Positions 33,277 to 33,284 of a stretch of DNA of 33,284 nucleotides are shown piece by piece. The position numbers were made by a program, and so were the translations under genes. The stretch is from Bacillus stratosphericus (GTDB lineage Bacteria; Bacillota; Bacilli; Bacillales; Bacillaceae): contig NZ_JAIVLB010000031.1 of the NCBI RefSeq assembly GCF_020524495.1, forward strand, positions 1 to 33,284. The letters are read 5' to 3'. The notes below the pieces were generated by a model. The model saw only the letters and a list, made by a program, of their open reading frames with translations, was not told the DNA's origin and did not search any database. The number at the start of each line of letters is the position of its first letter. Position 1 is the stretch's first letter.

Positions 33277-33284
33277 TTTGCTAG

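Overview
This window looks like a chromosomal segment from the Bacillus pumilus group (B. pumilus, B. safensis or B. altitudinis). The translations match B. subtilis housekeeping proteins closely but not identically (GpsB, Hfq, NrdEF, GlnA, SpoVK). RNase P RNA is of the Bacillus (class B) type, and sporulation genes (cotD, cwlC, spoVK) are present. The species call is inference.

Region 1 (1-1503) is decayed DNA. It holds the end of an IS3-family insertion sequence, a frameshifted Old Yellow Enzyme fragment, an unrecognised broken gene, and the 3' remnant of yprB.

Region 2 (1573-8580) follows the B. subtilis order cotD - ypsA - gpsB - rnpB - ypsC - small gene - ypvA - ypwA. All are on the plus strand; ypsA is broken by a deletion plus frameshift. 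Region 3 (8581-9006) holds debris of a TetR-regulated efflux module whose palindromic operator survives. The synteny then jumps to a block that lies far away in B. subtilis.

Region 4 (9007-22880) carries a Gly/Phe-rich coat-like protein, ymaF, miaA-hfq (tRNA modification and RNA chaperone), a decayed ymzC, ymzA, the class Ib ribonucleotide reductase operon nrdI-nrdE-nrdF behind two NrdR boxes, ymaB, cwlC (reverse strand), spoVK, hflX, ynbB and glnR-glnA. The glnRA promoter is overlapped by GlnR/TnrA boxes.

Region 5 (22880-33284) is an accessory island, visibly more A+T-rich. It starts just after glnA with a truncated tyrosine integrase and TTGACCAC repeats. It contains a DUF2651 gene, a wrecked LXG-type nuclease toxin, and a complete-looking reverse-strand cluster for a circular bacteriocin: precursor, large membrane protein, ABC ATPase, SpoIIM/DUF95 protein, a further membrane protein and a 60-residue candidate immunity protein. 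Divergent from the precursor is a secreted papain-like (YiiX/YycO-type) amidase, followed by a lipoprotein, a second DUF2651 protein, and several small unrecognised genes. The bacteriocin cluster, with a predicted 64-residue mature ring, is the most interesting system here.
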